A stretch of DNA of 64,000 nt from an uncultured Aliivibrio sp. (GCF_946479765.1 NZ_CAMLHO010000020.1:1-64000); one strand, 5' to 3'; shown: positions 8,627 through 18,394, counted from the stretch's first letter. Translations and numbers: made by a program. The notes: a model not told the origin generated them from the sequence alone.

Positions 8627-9073
8627 ATGAAAAAATTATTAGTGGCTGTATCTCTACCTGTATTAATGGCTGCATGTGCAAGCAATGGCGACAACCTAAT
8701 GGCTGACGCTCAAGTTTCTGCTGATATGCTTCAACACCACAACTGGCAGTTAACGCAAGTTGATGGTAAAGACATCGCTACTCTTGAAGAAATGGAAGCG
8801 CCTCGTCTTGAAATTGGCGAAAAAATGACAGCAAACGGTAATGCTGGCTGTAATAACTTCTTTGGCCAAGGTGAGCTAAACGCAGAAGGTCAATTCCGCA
8901 TTGAGAAAATGGGTATGACAATGAAAATGTGTATGGGCGATGCGATGACGACTGAACAAGCCGTATCAAGCACTCTATCTACATGGAGCGACATTACGCT
9001 TACTAAAGAAAACTTGATCCTTAAAGGTCAAGATCATGAGTTAACTTTCACACTGCGTGATTGGGTAAACTAA
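8627..9073 (+). CDS. META-domain (HslJ-like) outer-membrane lipoprotein
   Basis: The 148-residue product starts with a lipoprotein signal (MKKLLVAVSLPVLMAAC) with acylated Cys17, followed by one META/HslJ domain. The domain signature NAGCNNFFGQ matches the family's GCNxFxG loop, and TMKMCMG resembles the second conserved block. HslJ of E. coli is a heat-inducible protein linked to novobiocin tolerance; the biochemical role is not known. The ATG at 8627 is chosen over upstream in-frame starts because TTAGGA precedes it and the signal peptide begins there. A bidirectional terminator separates it from the pigment operon. Confidence 0.85.
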   Translation: MKKLLVAVSLPVLMAACASNGDNLMADAQVSADMLQHHNWQLTQVDGKDIATLEEMEAPRLEIGEKMTANGNAGCNNFFGQGELNAEGQFRIEKMGMTMKMCMGDAMTTEQAVSSTLSTWSDITLTKENLILKGQDHELTFTLRDWVN

Positions 9074-9124
9074 TCCAGCGATATTAGCTCTTTTATCTTC
9101 GCTTTAACCACTCTGAAGATATAT

Positions 9125-9156
9125 AAAAACCGGTGAATTCCCCCTCACCGGTTTTT
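9125..9156. terminator. Bidirectional intrinsic terminator
   Basis: AAAAACCGGTGA (9125-9136) and TCACCGGTTTTT (9145-9156) form a perfect 12-bp stem with an 8-base loop and T-tracts on both strands. It ends the META lipoprotein gene and the long aryl polyene operon that converges on it. Confidence 0.93.
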
Positions 9157-9179
9157 TATAATTTAAAACTTATAAATAA

Positions 9180-10415
9180 TTATGCATCATTCCAACGCTT
9201 AAAGATAAGTGATGTATTAATACCACCAAACGCAAAGTTATTACTCATGATGTAATTACAATCAATCTCGCGCCCTGTTCCTGTTATATAATCTAGCTTA
9301 CCACAGCGCTCATCGACGTTATTTAAGTTCAGTGTTGGGCTAAACCAATTGTTACGCATCATCTCAATCGATAACCACGCTTCAATAGCCCCACAAGCAC
9401 CTAGTGTATGTCCAAAATAAGACTTTAATGAACTGATTGGCATTGATGAACCAAAGACGTTTTCTGTTGCTGTACTCTCTGCAATATCTCCGCGCTCTGT
9501 TGCTGTTCCATGAGCTGAAACATAACCGATGTCCTCTGGAGATAAGTTCGCATCTTTTAATGACATTTCCATACACAGTTGCATGGTTTCCATTTGAGGT
9601 TGCGTCACATGAGTGGCATCACAGTTGCTCGCAAAGCCAACCAGTTCAGCATAGATGGTTGCACCTCGTGCTTTAGCGTGTTCGTACTCTTCAAGCACTA
9701 ATACACCTGCACCTTCACCAATCACTAAACCATCTCGATCTTTATCGTATGGGCTTGGTGATGTTTTAGGCTCATCATTTTTTAAGCTTGTTGCAAACAA
9801 TGTATCAAATACCGCTGATTCTGTCGGGCAAAGTTCTTCTGCACCACCAGCAACCATTGCAGTTTGATAACCGTGTTTGATCGCTTCATAAGCATAACCA
9901 ATGGCTTGGCTTCCTGAAGTACAGGCACTGCTTGTTGGAATAACACGACCACGTAAACCAAAGAATAAACCAACGTTTACCGCTGCTGTGTGAGGCATCA
10001 TTTTTACATAGGTTGTTGCTGTGATTGCTTTGGTTGTTTTCTCACTTAACATTATGCCAAAAGCGCCTACTGCATCGGTAGAACCCGTCGATGAACCAAA
10101 GGCAATTCCTGTTTGACCGTTTGTTAGAACCTCATTTCCAATCAAACCACTTTGTTCTAACGCCTGCTCAGAAGCAACGGTCGATAACAATGACACTCGA
10201 CCCATTGAGCGGATCTTCTTACGGGTATAATGCTTTGGTAACGTAAAGTCATTAATCGGTGCAGCAAGCTTAGTATTAAGGCCATCATAAACCTCAAAGC
10301 TTGGCATATATTGAGTCGCATTTTCACACTTACGCAGGTTTTCGCCTACCGTGTTCCAATCACTTCCTAACGCGGTTACACCTGACATTCCAGTAACGAC
10401 AACACGACGACTCAT
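9180..10415 (-). CDS. apeR: Aryl polyene ketosynthase ApeR (beta-ketoacyl-ACP synthase)
   Basis: The 411-residue product is a full FabF-type condensing enzyme with the intact Cys-His-His triad: Cys165 in SSACTSGS, His302 in AHGTATERGD and His336 in YFGHTLGACG. It is the last gene of the aryl polyene operon and its ATG overlaps the ketoreductase stop (ATGA). In described APE systems ApeR is an extra ketosynthase beside the ApeO/ApeC pair, thought to act early or in an accessory condensation. The family call is firm; its exact step is inference from cluster position. Confidence 0.88.
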   Translation of the reverse strand: MSRRVVVTGMSGVTALGSDWNTVGENLRKCENATQYMPSFEVYDGLNTKLAAPINDFTLPKHYTRKKIRSMGRVSLLSTVASEQALEQSGLIGNEVLTNGQTGIAFGSSTGSTDAVGAFGIMLSEKTTKAITATTYVKMMPHTAAVNVGLFFGLRGRVIPTSSACTSGSQAIGYAYEAIKHGYQTAMVAGGAEELCPTESAVFDTLFATSLKNDEPKTSPSPYDKDRDGLVIGEGAGVLVLEEYEHAKARGATIYAELVGFASNCDATHVTQPQMETMQLCMEMSLKDANLSPEDIGYVSAHGTATERGDIAESTATENVFGSSMPISSLKSYFGHTLGACGAIEAWLSIEMMRNNWFSPTLNLNNVDERCGKLDYITGTGREIDCNYIMSNNFAFGGINTSLIFKRWNDA

Positions 10416-11137
10416 ACTAAACCACCATTAATAGAAATAACTTGGCGAGTCACATAACCCGCAACATCTGACATTAGGTAACTCACAAGCCCTGCGACTT
10501 CTTCTGGGTTTCCCATGCGGCGTAATGGTACTTGTGGTAATGCATGTTCTTTTACATGCTCGTCAACCATACCCGTATCAATCAAACCTGGAGCAACACA
10601 GTTCACTGTGATTTTTCGTTTTGCTAATTCAAGTGCTAACGATTTTGTGGCCCCAATAACACCTGCTTTAGCGGCGCTGTAGTTGGTTTGACCACGGTTG
10701 CCAACAATGCCCGACACTGATGCTAATGTCACAATACGGCCGCCTTTACGTAGTTGGACCATAGGCATAACACAAGGGTGAAGAACATTGTAGAAGCTAT
10801 CAAGATTTGTATGAATCACATCATCCCACTCTTCTTCTGTCATCGCTGGGAAGGCAGTGTCACGAGTAATACCCGCATTGCTCACTACGCCATAATAGGC
10901 ACCGTGTGCTTCAATGTCATTTTCAAGCTGAGTTCTACATTGAGCGCGATCGCTAATATCAAAATGAATTAAGCGGCCTGCACCACCATTTTCTTCAATC
11001 GTTGCTAATGTTTTTTCTGCACCGGCTTTATCACTCATATAGTGAACAACCACGAAGAAACCATCTTTTGCTAACTGCTCTGAAATTGCGCGACCAATCC
11101 CCTTACTGGCTCCGGTCACTAATACTTGTCTTGTCAT
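10412..11137 (-). CDS. apeQ: Aryl polyene 3-ketoacyl-ACP reductase ApeQ
   Basis: The 241-residue product is a FabG-like short-chain dehydrogenase. It has the NADPH-binding TGASKGIG (residues 8-15), the NAG motif at about 87, and the catalytic set Asn111, Ser140, Tyr153 and Lys157 (NYSAAK). It would reduce the beta-keto group after each condensation of the polyene chain. It overlaps apeR by four bases and follows apeP by 8 bases, so translation is coupled. Confidence 0.92.
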   Translation of the reverse strand: MTRQVLVTGASKGIGRAISEQLAKDGFFVVVHYMSDKAGAEKTLATIEENGGAGRLIHFDISDRAQCRTQLENDIEAHGAYYGVVSNAGITRDTAFPAMTEEEWDDVIHTNLDSFYNVLHPCVMPMVQLRKGGRIVTLASVSGIVGNRGQTNYSAAKAGVIGATKSLALELAKRKITVNCVAPGLIDTGMVDEHVKEHALPQVPLRRMGNPEEVAGLVSYLMSDVAGYVTRQVISINGGLV

Positions 11138-11145
11138 GATTCCCT

Positions 11146-11616
11146 CTACTGCTTGTCTTGCTTAGGAGCTAAAAGCTCTTCTAATTTTTCTTCTGTTGGC
11201 ACAAATACATTTAATTGGCTTGAAGCGATTTGTTGACCATTACATTCAATATAACAACTGAATACCGCCATGCCATTATTCTCTAAGATTTGCTCTGCAA
11301 AAATGTCGAGTGTGTCGCCTTGCTTAAATTCACTGCATTCTGCTGTATATTTTCGACTGCCAAGCAAAAAGCCTATTGGTGACTTATTGCCTTTTTTCCA
11401 CGCATGATAACCAGACCATCCAGCGACACTTTGTGCCATGAATTCAATACCTACCCATGCAGGGATCGTTTTAGTTTCATGATTAAAAAATACGTTCTTA
11501 TCACTAATTATCACTTGGCAATGAATCGACAGTTCTTGAACATCAATCAGCTTATCAACTAACGCTAACGGCGTATCATGAGGCAAAAGGTCGATTAAAT
11601 CAGGAATAGTACTCAT
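11146..11616 (-). CDS. apeP: Aryl polyene hydroxyacyl-ACP dehydratase ApeP
   Basis: The 156-residue product is a hotdog-fold dehydratase. The N-terminus LLPHDTPLALVDKLIDV matches the FabZ opening LPHRxPxLLVDRV. The catalytic pair is probably His46 (FNHETK) and Glu58 (GIEFMAQS). Their 12-residue spacing is two shorter than in FabZ or FabA, as I count it. In the APE pathway ApeP and ApeI share the dehydration that creates each double bond. It overlaps apeO by four bases. Confidence 0.85.
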   Translation of the reverse strand: MSTIPDLIDLLPHDTPLALVDKLIDVQELSIHCQVIISDKNVFFNHETKTIPAWVGIEFMAQSVAGWSGYHAWKKGNKSPIGFLLGSRKYTAECSEFKQGDTLDIFAEQILENNGMAVFSCYIECNGQQIASSQLNVFVPTEEKLEELLAPKQDKQ

Positions 11617-12803
11617 GATTGATATCCAAAAATTAAACTGATGTTGTTACCACCAAAAGCAAAAGAGTTACTGATGATCGCTTTCTTTTCTAAACTCTGG
11701 CTTTGAACCAAATTAATCTCTGCTAATGCAGGGTCAATCTCACCATCATTAATTTGCACAGGCAAAGGTAAATTAAATTTCAGAATATGCCAGCAAATCG
11801 ATGCTTCAATAATCCCTGCCGCCCCTAACGTATGTCCTGTTAGTGGCTTAGTTGAACTGATTGGCGTTTGAGAACCAAAGACGGCATAAGCTGCTTTGGA
11901 CTCCATTGCATCATTCAATGGTGTTGCAGTACCATGAGCATTAATGTAACCAATCTCAGACGCTTCAAGTCCTGCGTCTTTTAATGCTTTTTCCATTGCT
12001 TCAATTGCGCCTTTCCCTTCTGGGTGTGGCGCTGAGATATGATGGGCATCGGAGCTGTCACCTGCACCAAGTAAAGCGATTGGATCATCGGAGTCTTTTT
12101 GCTCTGCGCTCAATAACATATACGCACTCGCTTCACCGATATTAATCCCTTTTCGATTTGGACTAAATGGTAAGCAATGCTCATTTGATAAGGCTTCAAG
12201 GCTATTAAACCCATTTAGGGTAAGCTTACACAGTGAATCGGTGCCACCGACGATCACGGCATCCACAAAACCAGATTTCAATAATCGTTTTGCGGATAAA
12301 AACACTCTGCCACTTGAAGAGCACGCGGTTGAAATCGCATACGTTGGACCAGAAAGTTCTAAATACGCTGCAATAAACTCAGCGGGATTACCTAACTCTT
12401 GCTTATGATAATGATAGCCATCAGTAAATTCGCCTGAGTTTAGTTTTGCACTAAGTGCCACTTCACCATCAGAAATACCCGAGGTACTTGTGCCCACCAC
12501 AACTGCAATACGATCAGCACCATACTTTACTTTTGCTACTTGGATCTGAGGCTCTATTTGTTGTAATGCTGAAAGTACTAATTGATTATTTCGAGTATCA
12601 AATGCTGATAAATGCGGCGGCACCGCTGGCAACTCACCTTCAGCTTTACCGACAACCGTTGATTTACCATCATTTAACCAGCCATCTTCTGCTCTCATTG
12701 ATGGCGTTTTAATTCCTTGAAGCGTCTGATGAATATCAGTGATCTCTTTGCCTAATGCGGAATGCGAACCACAGGCATGAATGTATACAGGAAATTCACT
12801 CAT
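11613..12803 (-). CDS. apeO: Aryl polyene ketosynthase ApeO
   Basis: The 396-residue product is a FabF-like ketosynthase with Cys161 (STACSSSG), His290 (INAHGTATPLND) and His324 (TGHTLGAAG). In characterised APE systems ApeO pairs with the inactive chain-length-factor-like ApeC as the main elongating ketosynthase of a type II PKS. Both partners are in this operon. The gene starts 5 bases after apeN ends and overlaps apeP by ATGA. Confidence 0.9.
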   Translation of the reverse strand: MSEFPVYIHACGSHSALGKEITDIHQTLQGIKTPSMRAEDGWLNDGKSTVVGKAEGELPAVPPHLSAFDTRNNQLVLSALQQIEPQIQVAKVKYGADRIAVVVGTSTSGISDGEVALSAKLNSGEFTDGYHYHKQELGNPAEFIAAYLELSGPTYAISTACSSSGRVFLSAKRLLKSGFVDAVIVGGTDSLCKLTLNGFNSLEALSNEHCLPFSPNRKGINIGEASAYMLLSAEQKDSDDPIALLGAGDSSDAHHISAPHPEGKGAIEAMEKALKDAGLEASEIGYINAHGTATPLNDAMESKAAYAVFGSQTPISSTKPLTGHTLGAAGIIEASICWHILKFNLPLPVQINDGEIDPALAEINLVQSQSLEKKAIISNSFAFGGNNISLIFGYQS

Positions 12804-12808
12804 TTTAT

Positions 12809-13438
12809 TTATCCATTATTCTTTTGAGTTTGTGCTTCTTGCGAATGTGAAAACGTTTTAATGGTAATAACATAACCCAAATGAGGACTGCTTAAGACAA
12901 TATCACCACTGAGTTTATCTGTAATTGACTCATAACGAACATCAAGCACTGTTTTACCCGACGCATCATGCAGTATTCGATGGTTTTCATATTCACTTAA
13001 CTGCCAATGAATATTGTCCAATGACTGCTGCCATGCTTCTAATGGCCATAAAGTAATCATCACATTAAATAGCACTTGATCTGGGGGCGGAAGCGTATCA
13101 GCAAGCCCTGCCATCACATAGGTATCTAATGTTAAACCATCATAATCTAAACTGAGTAATCGAGAGCCCCATGAGGCAAACCCTGCAAGAACGAGATCAT
13201 TACCAGTGAGTTGTAATTGAACAGGAAGTTGTTGTTTCTTACCTTGAAATTCTACCGATATCAACTGACTCAAGGATAAATCACTGCCATATTGCGCAGG
13301 CTGAGGGAGCGTAATAAACGTACCTTGAGCCACCTCGACTTGATTAGGTTGCTTAATCGGTTTTGAGGCACATCCCATTATTATAAACGACAACATAAAG
13401 ACGTTAAAATAACGGAATATTAAGCGCTGATTCATCAT
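12809..13438 (-). CDS. apeN: Aryl polyene cluster lipoprotein ApeN (DUF3261-like)
   Basis: The 209-residue product has a lipoprotein signal (FMLSFIIMGC, acylated Cys about residue 23) and a beta-rich body without recognisable catalytic motifs. The size and place next to the exporter match the DUF3261 lipoprotein of APE clusters. It is probably an outer-membrane partner in moving the aryl polyene lipid from the inner membrane. The start overlaps the end of apeM by one base (TAATG), so the two are translationally coupled. Confidence 0.75.
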   Translation of the reverse strand: MMNQRLIFRYFNVFMLSFIIMGCASKPIKQPNQVEVAQGTFITLPQPAQYGSDLSLSQLISVEFQGKKQQLPVQLQLTGNDLVLAGFASWGSRLLSLDYDGLTLDTYVMAGLADTLPPPDQVLFNVMITLWPLEAWQQSLDNIHWQLSEYENHRILHDASGKTVLDVRYESITDKLSGDIVLSSPHLGYVITIKTFSHSQEAQTQKNNG

Positions 13439-15804
13439 TATTTTTCTCCTTTATGATGCGACTGATGTTGAGGTAATTGGCTTAATGGTGCTAATAACCA
13501 AGCGATAATAATACCCGTTAATACCGTAATACCAAAACTGTGGATCGCTTGGGTTTCACTCAATGCTAATAACCCAAAAGAAAGAATGGTAGTTAATGCC
13601 GATAATGAAATCGCCAATAACGTACTCTCTTTATGTGAATCATTACCCTGTTTATTTTGTTCAGCAAAAAACAGTGTGTAATCAATCCCTATTCCTAAAA
13701 TTAGCATTAAGGCTAATAGGTTAAACAGGTTCAACGGAACTCCGGTTAATACCGTTACAGCAAGCCCTGCACAACCCGCAATAAACGGTGGCAAAACAAT
13801 TAAGAAGGCTTGCTTAACTTTATAACGAGGTAAAAGCAGTAAGAAAATAGCGGCATAAGCCATCAATAGCAGTTCGGTAATTCGCTCTCTGTATTGGGAA
13901 AATAAGGTTGAAATTTCTTCTGCTTTATTAAGATAAGTGGCTCCATTATCTTGAGCAAACTCACTTAACGCTACACTATCGACTTCTTGATTGAACGTAA
14001 TAACAGAAGCGAACACATCATCAATTTTCCCAAGCCATAAGAAACCCATCGAGTCTGATATTGGCGAGGCTAAAAAACCTTCAATCGTTAATGCTTGATA
14101 CGGTTGCAGCATTGGCAATGCTTGTTTCTGCTGTATTACTTTTTGATAAGCATCGGCTTGAGTTTTATATAAATCACTCACACGCTGATAATTTTCTTGC
14201 TGTGTTTTTTGTGACGGCACATAACGACTTATAGATTGAAAACCACCAAAATCACCATTTTGCTCAAGCTTATTAGATACCAGCTCTAATTTTTCTAATA
14301 GTGCTTCTTCTGTGTTTGCTCTGACTAACAATAATTGTTGAGAACCGCCAACACCTGTGATGTTTTTGATCTCTCTTTCTTGCTGTTGCAGCGCGTGTGG
14401 TAAGGCTTGAAGCTGACGAATATCATCATCGTACTTCGCTTGTGTTACCCCAAATACAGCAGCAACCAATAAGCTTAATGGCAACACTAAACGGATCAGC
14501 GGTTGTTGCCACACAAGTAACCATTGACTTAATGCACGTTGAGCAGGGATCACATGATATTTACTTGGTTTTTTAGACAGCAATGGATACCAACACACCA
14601 CAGTAAAGTATGCGGCGGTTAAACCAATTGCAGAGAATAATGACAACTGCTGTAAGCCGGGAAATGGTGCTATTAACATTCCAAGATAACCAATTAAGCT
14701 CGTAATTAAACCTAGGGTTATCGCAGGAAATAGTTGCTTAATGCCTTCAACAGAATTCCACTTAGTGCCTGCATTTAAACGATCTGTTAAGAAATGAAAC
14801 GCGTAATCAATCGATACACCTATCAAACTGGCACCAAATACCAAGCTAAATAAGTGGATCGTTCCAAATAAAGCAATCGTCAGTACATAGGCACAGAACA
14901 AGCCTGTCGTAATCGATAATAACGCTAAAGCTAATGGTACGGTGCTGCGATAGACGACTAAAACCAAAACAAGGATACCAATAAGAGAGCCTAAGCCAAT
15001 GGTACTTATCTCCCCTTTCGCACTGTCTGTTCCATGCGCAGCATAGAAGATTACACCAGTATGCTGGATCTTAACTGAGTATTTGTCTTGTATTTCTTTT
15101 TCTAAGGCGAGTAAATCAGGCAATTCTTGTTGCAAAGAGAGCTGATAAGACGATCCAGACAGATCAGCAGTAATCACTATGTACTTTTGATGATCAACGG
15201 TTGCGGTAAGATAACCATTTTCAATTTTGATATTGCCAGAACTTTGAGTTAACCCTGATAGGTAATCTCTAAATAATAAGAAGGGATCATTTTCTAATTC
15301 AACCCCTGTGACACCTGAAAAAGGATTATACAGAGCGTGTAATACTTGCTGAACTTGCTGCTCTGGCTTATCAATAAGTTGTTGCTTCTGCTTATCAGTT
15401 AATAGCTGAGCGCGAGCTGGGAAATAATACGATCCCCATGCCTGCTGCTGACTTTGGCTGACTGTTGCGGTTACCGAATCAAACATCGGTAATGCTGTTA
15501 AGGCTTGGCTAAAATTATCAACCGCTGTAGTCAGTGTTTTATCTTGGCTCTGCGTTTGATGTAGGACAAACACCACTTTATCACTCATGGTGTTGGCAAT
15601 CGTATCAAACGCTTGTTGGGCTACGGGATCTTGTTGGTTATCAGGCAGTAACGCTAAGATATTAGTTTCTATCGGCAGCGCACCTTTGGTACTGGCTTGA
15701 TAACCAAATAGAGCCAAAATCGTCAGCAATACCAATGACCAAAGTAGCGCAAGTAATCGCGGTTTCATTAATATCGATTTACGATGATTAGAAGGTAAAG
15801 GCAC
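13438..15804 (-). CDS. apeM: Aryl polyene MMPL/RND-type exporter ApeM
   Basis: The 788-residue product has a single N-terminal membrane span, a large periplasmic loop, a block of about five spans, a second periplasmic loop and a final block of about five spans. This is the duplicated layout of MMPL lipid exporters. Sequences such as GVSIDYAFHFL and GIGIDYTLFF are the RND/MMPL transmembrane Asp-Tyr motifs thought to relay protons. It likely exports the aryl polyene lipid. Start is uncertain: a GTG at 15804 has an AGAAG upstream, while an ATG at 15768 sits directly before the first span. Confidence 0.88.
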   Translation of the reverse strand: MPLPSNHRKSILMKPRLLALLWSLVLLTILALFGYQASTKGALPIETNILALLPDNQQDPVAQQAFDTIANTMSDKVVFVLHQTQSQDKTLTTAVDNFSQALTALPMFDSVTATVSQSQQQAWGSYYFPARAQLLTDKQKQQLIDKPEQQVQQVLHALYNPFSGVTGVELENDPFLLFRDYLSGLTQSSGNIKIENGYLTATVDHQKYIVITADLSGSSYQLSLQQELPDLLALEKEIQDKYSVKIQHTGVIFYAAHGTDSAKGEISTIGLGSLIGILVLVLVVYRSTVPLALALLSITTGLFCAYVLTIALFGTIHLFSLVFGASLIGVSIDYAFHFLTDRLNAGTKWNSVEGIKQLFPAITLGLITSLIGYLGMLIAPFPGLQQLSLFSAIGLTAAYFTVVCWYPLLSKKPSKYHVIPAQRALSQWLLVWQQPLIRLVLPLSLLVAAVFGVTQAKYDDDIRQLQALPHALQQQEREIKNITGVGGSQQLLLVRANTEEALLEKLELVSNKLEQNGDFGGFQSISRYVPSQKTQQENYQRVSDLYKTQADAYQKVIQQKQALPMLQPYQALTIEGFLASPISDSMGFLWLGKIDDVFASVITFNQEVDSVALSEFAQDNGATYLNKAEEISTLFSQYRERITELLLMAYAAIFLLLLPRYKVKQAFLIVLPPFIAGCAGLAVTVLTGVPLNLFNLLALMLILGIGIDYTLFFAEQNKQGNDSHKESTLLAISLSALTTILSFGLLALSETQAIHSFGITVLTGIIIAWLLAPLSQLPQHQSHHKGEK

Positions 15805-16408
15805 GTAATTCTTCTTCTGTTAATGTCACAGGTTGGTTTGATTGTTTAATAAATATCATTTCTGTTACGTCACCACGAACTTCACTTAACACTACACGAT
15901 TTAAGTAGATACCACCCTCAACTTTAATCGACTTAAATACACTGTCGATAGGTGATGTCGTAGGAATTAAGACTAAAGTCCATGCTTCTTTCTCACCCGA
16001 TAGCACTAAGGTAAAGTTTTCTTTAATAGTGTCAGTATCACCTTTAAATAACGAAAGGAATAATCGTGTAAAGTAGAATGACATTGGGTTTTCAGCATCC
16101 GTCATCACTTGCGCTTCACCATTAATCGATTGACGAAGCTTATTTTGCGTTAGCGTCAGAGTAATAGGGAATGGCTTAGTTTGTTGCCATAACAGCCCTT
16201 CTTCATGATCCAACAGAAAAGACCCTGATGTTAATAGTGGTTGGCTAAACATCTGCATGGTTCTAACTTGCTGAAAGTCTCCACGCACTAACGTTGATTG
16301 AGCGAGTTGTTGCTGTAAGTCATTTACATCAAAAGCAAAGCTATTCGCACTGAATAAGACGCTTAACGACAGTAATAAGGTTGAGAGGTATCGTTTGATA
16401 TTATGCAT
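15788..16408 (-). CDS. apeL: LolA-like periplasmic carrier ApeL
   Basis: The 206-residue product has a cleavable signal peptide (cleavage near SANSFA) and a body resembling LolA, the periplasmic carrier that shuttles lipidated proteins to the outer membrane. The segments FQQVRTMQMF and LLWQQTKPFPI match the LolA strand pattern. In an APE cluster it would carry the pigment lipid between the exporter and the outer membrane. It overlaps apeM and apeK by several bases. Function is inferred from fold and context. Confidence 0.75.
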   Translation of the reverse strand: MHNIKRYLSTLLLSLSVLFSANSFAFDVNDLQQQLAQSTLVRGDFQQVRTMQMFSQPLLTSGSFLLDHEEGLLWQQTKPFPITLTLTQNKLRQSINGEAQVMTDAENPMSFYFTRLFLSLFKGDTDTIKENFTLVLSGEKEAWTLVLIPTTSPIDSVFKSIKVEGGIYLNRVVLSEVRGDVTEMIFIKQSNQPVTLTEEELRAFTF

Positions 16409-16859
16409 TCTGGTAAGCCTCTACTTTATCAGTAAATGCCTTAGGTGAAACAAAACACATTTCATCGTTTTCCATCTCAACAGCAACCTGCATCGTATGC
16501 CCTTTTGTCATTCTGACTCCAGATTCAGCATCATAGATAACATAATCTACACGCATACGATTTTCCCATTCGGTCAGTGTTGCCACCACTCGAATGGTAT
16601 GATCGTAACGTATAGATTTTGTGTATCGGACACCAACATCAATAATTGGCCAGAGATAACCAGACTCAACCATATCGTTATAGCTATATCCGATTTTTTT
16701 CAGCATCTCATGACGAGCGGTTTCAAAAAATCGGAAATAGTTACCGTGGTAAATGATGCCCATTGGATCTGCATCTTGAAAAGCCGTTGTGATCAACACT
16801 TCTGAACTTAATACGTTCAACGTTAATGATCCATCCGTGTTAATCACAGGGTTTGACAT
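16401..16859 (-). CDS. apeK: Aryl polyene 4HBT-family thioesterase ApeK
   Basis: The 152-residue product is a 4-hydroxybenzoyl-CoA thioesterase-like hotdog protein. The active-site helix DADPMGIIYHGNYFRFFE is intact, with Asp31 as the likely nucleophile or base. It probably releases or edits acyl groups on the APE carrier proteins. The start chosen is ATG at 16859, which overlaps the ammonia-lyase stop as TAATG; a TTG five codons upstream is less likely. It overlaps apeL by 8 bases. Confidence 0.82.
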   Translation of the reverse strand: MSNPVINTDGSLTLNVLSSEVLITTAFQDADPMGIIYHGNYFRFFETARHEMLKKIGYSYNDMVESGYLWPIIDVGVRYTKSIRYDHTIRVVATLTEWENRMRVDYVIYDAESGVRMTKGHTMQVAVEMENDEMCFVSPKAFTDKVEAYQNA

Positions 16860-18394
16860 TAATATAGCGTCCAATGTTGTTGTTGAATTTTATTAATAAA
16901 ATTACGTAGGTCTTGTTCTAGTGGGCGATCTTCATCTACAAAAGCAAATTCTGATAAGACCGCATCACGCATGGTTTTTAGCTCAGGACTAAGTTCGTTA
17001 TCACTTAATTCACCTTGTCTTTCACGCAATACTAACGCTTGAGTTGCCGCCAATAGAGAAGCCGAAGTCACTTGCTCTGTTAGCTGAAGAACACGCAGAC
17101 AATCACGTGAAGCGATCGTACCCATGCTTACTTTATCTTGGTTATGACACTCTGTTGAGCGGGAGAATACACTCGCAGGCATCGTGCCTTTAAGCGCTTC
17201 TGCTGTCCACGCTGAAATACCAATTTGAACCGCTTTAAAGCCGTGATTAATTGCTTTACGTGCGCCTGTTGCACCCGTTAAATTGAATGGTAAGCCGTTA
17301 TTGAACTTATAATCCATTAACTGCGCCATTTGACGGTCCAGTAGATCAGCAATGTTTGCCACAGCTGTTTTTAGCATGTCCATTGCCATGGCAATATGAC
17401 CACCGTAGAAATGACCACCGTGCAATACGCGTTCGTTATCACCATCAATAATTGGGTTGTCATTCGCACTGTTTAGCTCGTTTTCAATCATTTGACGTAA
17501 GAACGGTAGGCTATCTTGAAGAACACCAATAACATGTGGTGCACAACGCAACGAATAACGGTCTTGCAGACGGTCACTGTTTCTTGGTGGCGTTTCATTA
17601 TGTAAATCTGAACGTAACCATGCCGCAATTTGTTGTTGACCTGGATGTGGTTTAACCGCAAATAATGCTTCATCAAAATGGAAGTCATTACCTTGCATAC
17701 CCACAGAAACCATTGCGGTGATCTTAGTTGCCATTTGCGCTAAATACTCAGCACGTTTATACGCCAAACACGCCAACGCCGTCATTACTGACGTACCATT
17801 CATTAACGCTAAACCTTCTTTTGGCTTTAGCTTAATTGGCGTGATGTTTAATTCTTTAAATACATCAGCGGTTGCGCGAATTTCACCTTTATAGAACACT
17901 TCACGCTCACCAATAAGGGTAGCAGCAAGATAAGAAAGCGGCGTTAAATCACCACTTGCGCCAACTGAACCTTCTTGAGGAATACGAGGTGAAATACCAT
18001 GATTAATCAAAGTAACAATTTGATTTAACAAATCGTGAGTAACACCCGAAACACCCTGAGATAACGAACATAAACGTGTCGCTAATACCGCACGTGATTG
18101 TTGCTCATCTAAATTTTCACCTAAACCACAGCCATGAAAGCGGGTTAAATGTAATGGCAGCTCATCCACTAAATCCATTGGAATAGCAACAGTACAAGAA
18201 TCACCGTACCCTGTTGTTACGCCGTAAATCACGCCTTCTTCTCTTAAAAGACGCTCTAGAAATTCAACACCACGGTCAATTTTTGCAATGAACTCATCAG
18301 CATTATTAAGTTGTGCATCAGCACCATTAGCAATCTCAACAACGTCTTCAATCGTCAGACGTCCCTTACCAAATGTAATTGAATTAGTTGTCAT
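16859..18394 (-). CDS. MIO-type aromatic amino acid ammonia-lyase in the aryl polyene cluster
   Basis: The 511-residue product belongs to the histidine/phenylalanine/tyrosine ammonia-lyase family. The self-cyclising triad Ala146-Ser147-Gly148 (GSVGASGDLTPLSY) forms the MIO cofactor, and catalytic Tyr57 is in VIYGVTTGYGD. At the selectivity position the enzyme has Phe86-His87 (TRFHGCGLG), unlike the His-Leu of classic tyrosine lyases or Ser-His of bacterial HutH. It probably makes the aromatic acid starter for the polyene (for example 4-coumarate from tyrosine). There is no hut gene nearby, so histidine catabolism is unlikely. It overlaps the genes on both sides. Confidence 0.88.
   Translation of the reverse strand: MTTNSITFGKGRLTIEDVVEIANGADAQLNNADEFIAKIDRGVEFLERLLREEGVIYGVTTGYGDSCTVAIPMDLVDELPLHLTRFHGCGLGENLDEQQSRAVLATRLCSLSQGVSGVTHDLLNQIVTLINHGISPRIPQEGSVGASGDLTPLSYLAATLIGEREVFYKGEIRATADVFKELNITPIKLKPKEGLALMNGTSVMTALACLAYKRAEYLAQMATKITAMVSVGMQGNDFHFDEALFAVKPHPGQQQIAAWLRSDLHNETPPRNSDRLQDRYSLRCAPHVIGVLQDSLPFLRQMIENELNSANDNPIIDGDNERVLHGGHFYGGHIAMAMDMLKTAVANIADLLDRQMAQLMDYKFNNGLPFNLTGATGARKAINHGFKAVQIGISAWTAEALKGTMPASVFSRSTECHNQDKVSMGTIASRDCLRVLQLTEQVTSASLLAATQALVLRERQGELSDNELSPELKTMRDAVLSEFAFVDEDRPLEQDLRNFINKIQQQHWTLY

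Noticed and set aside
16859..18394. Histidine ammonia-lyase of a hut operon
   Set aside because: No hutU, hutI, hutG or hutC is present and the gene is embedded in overlapping pigment genes.
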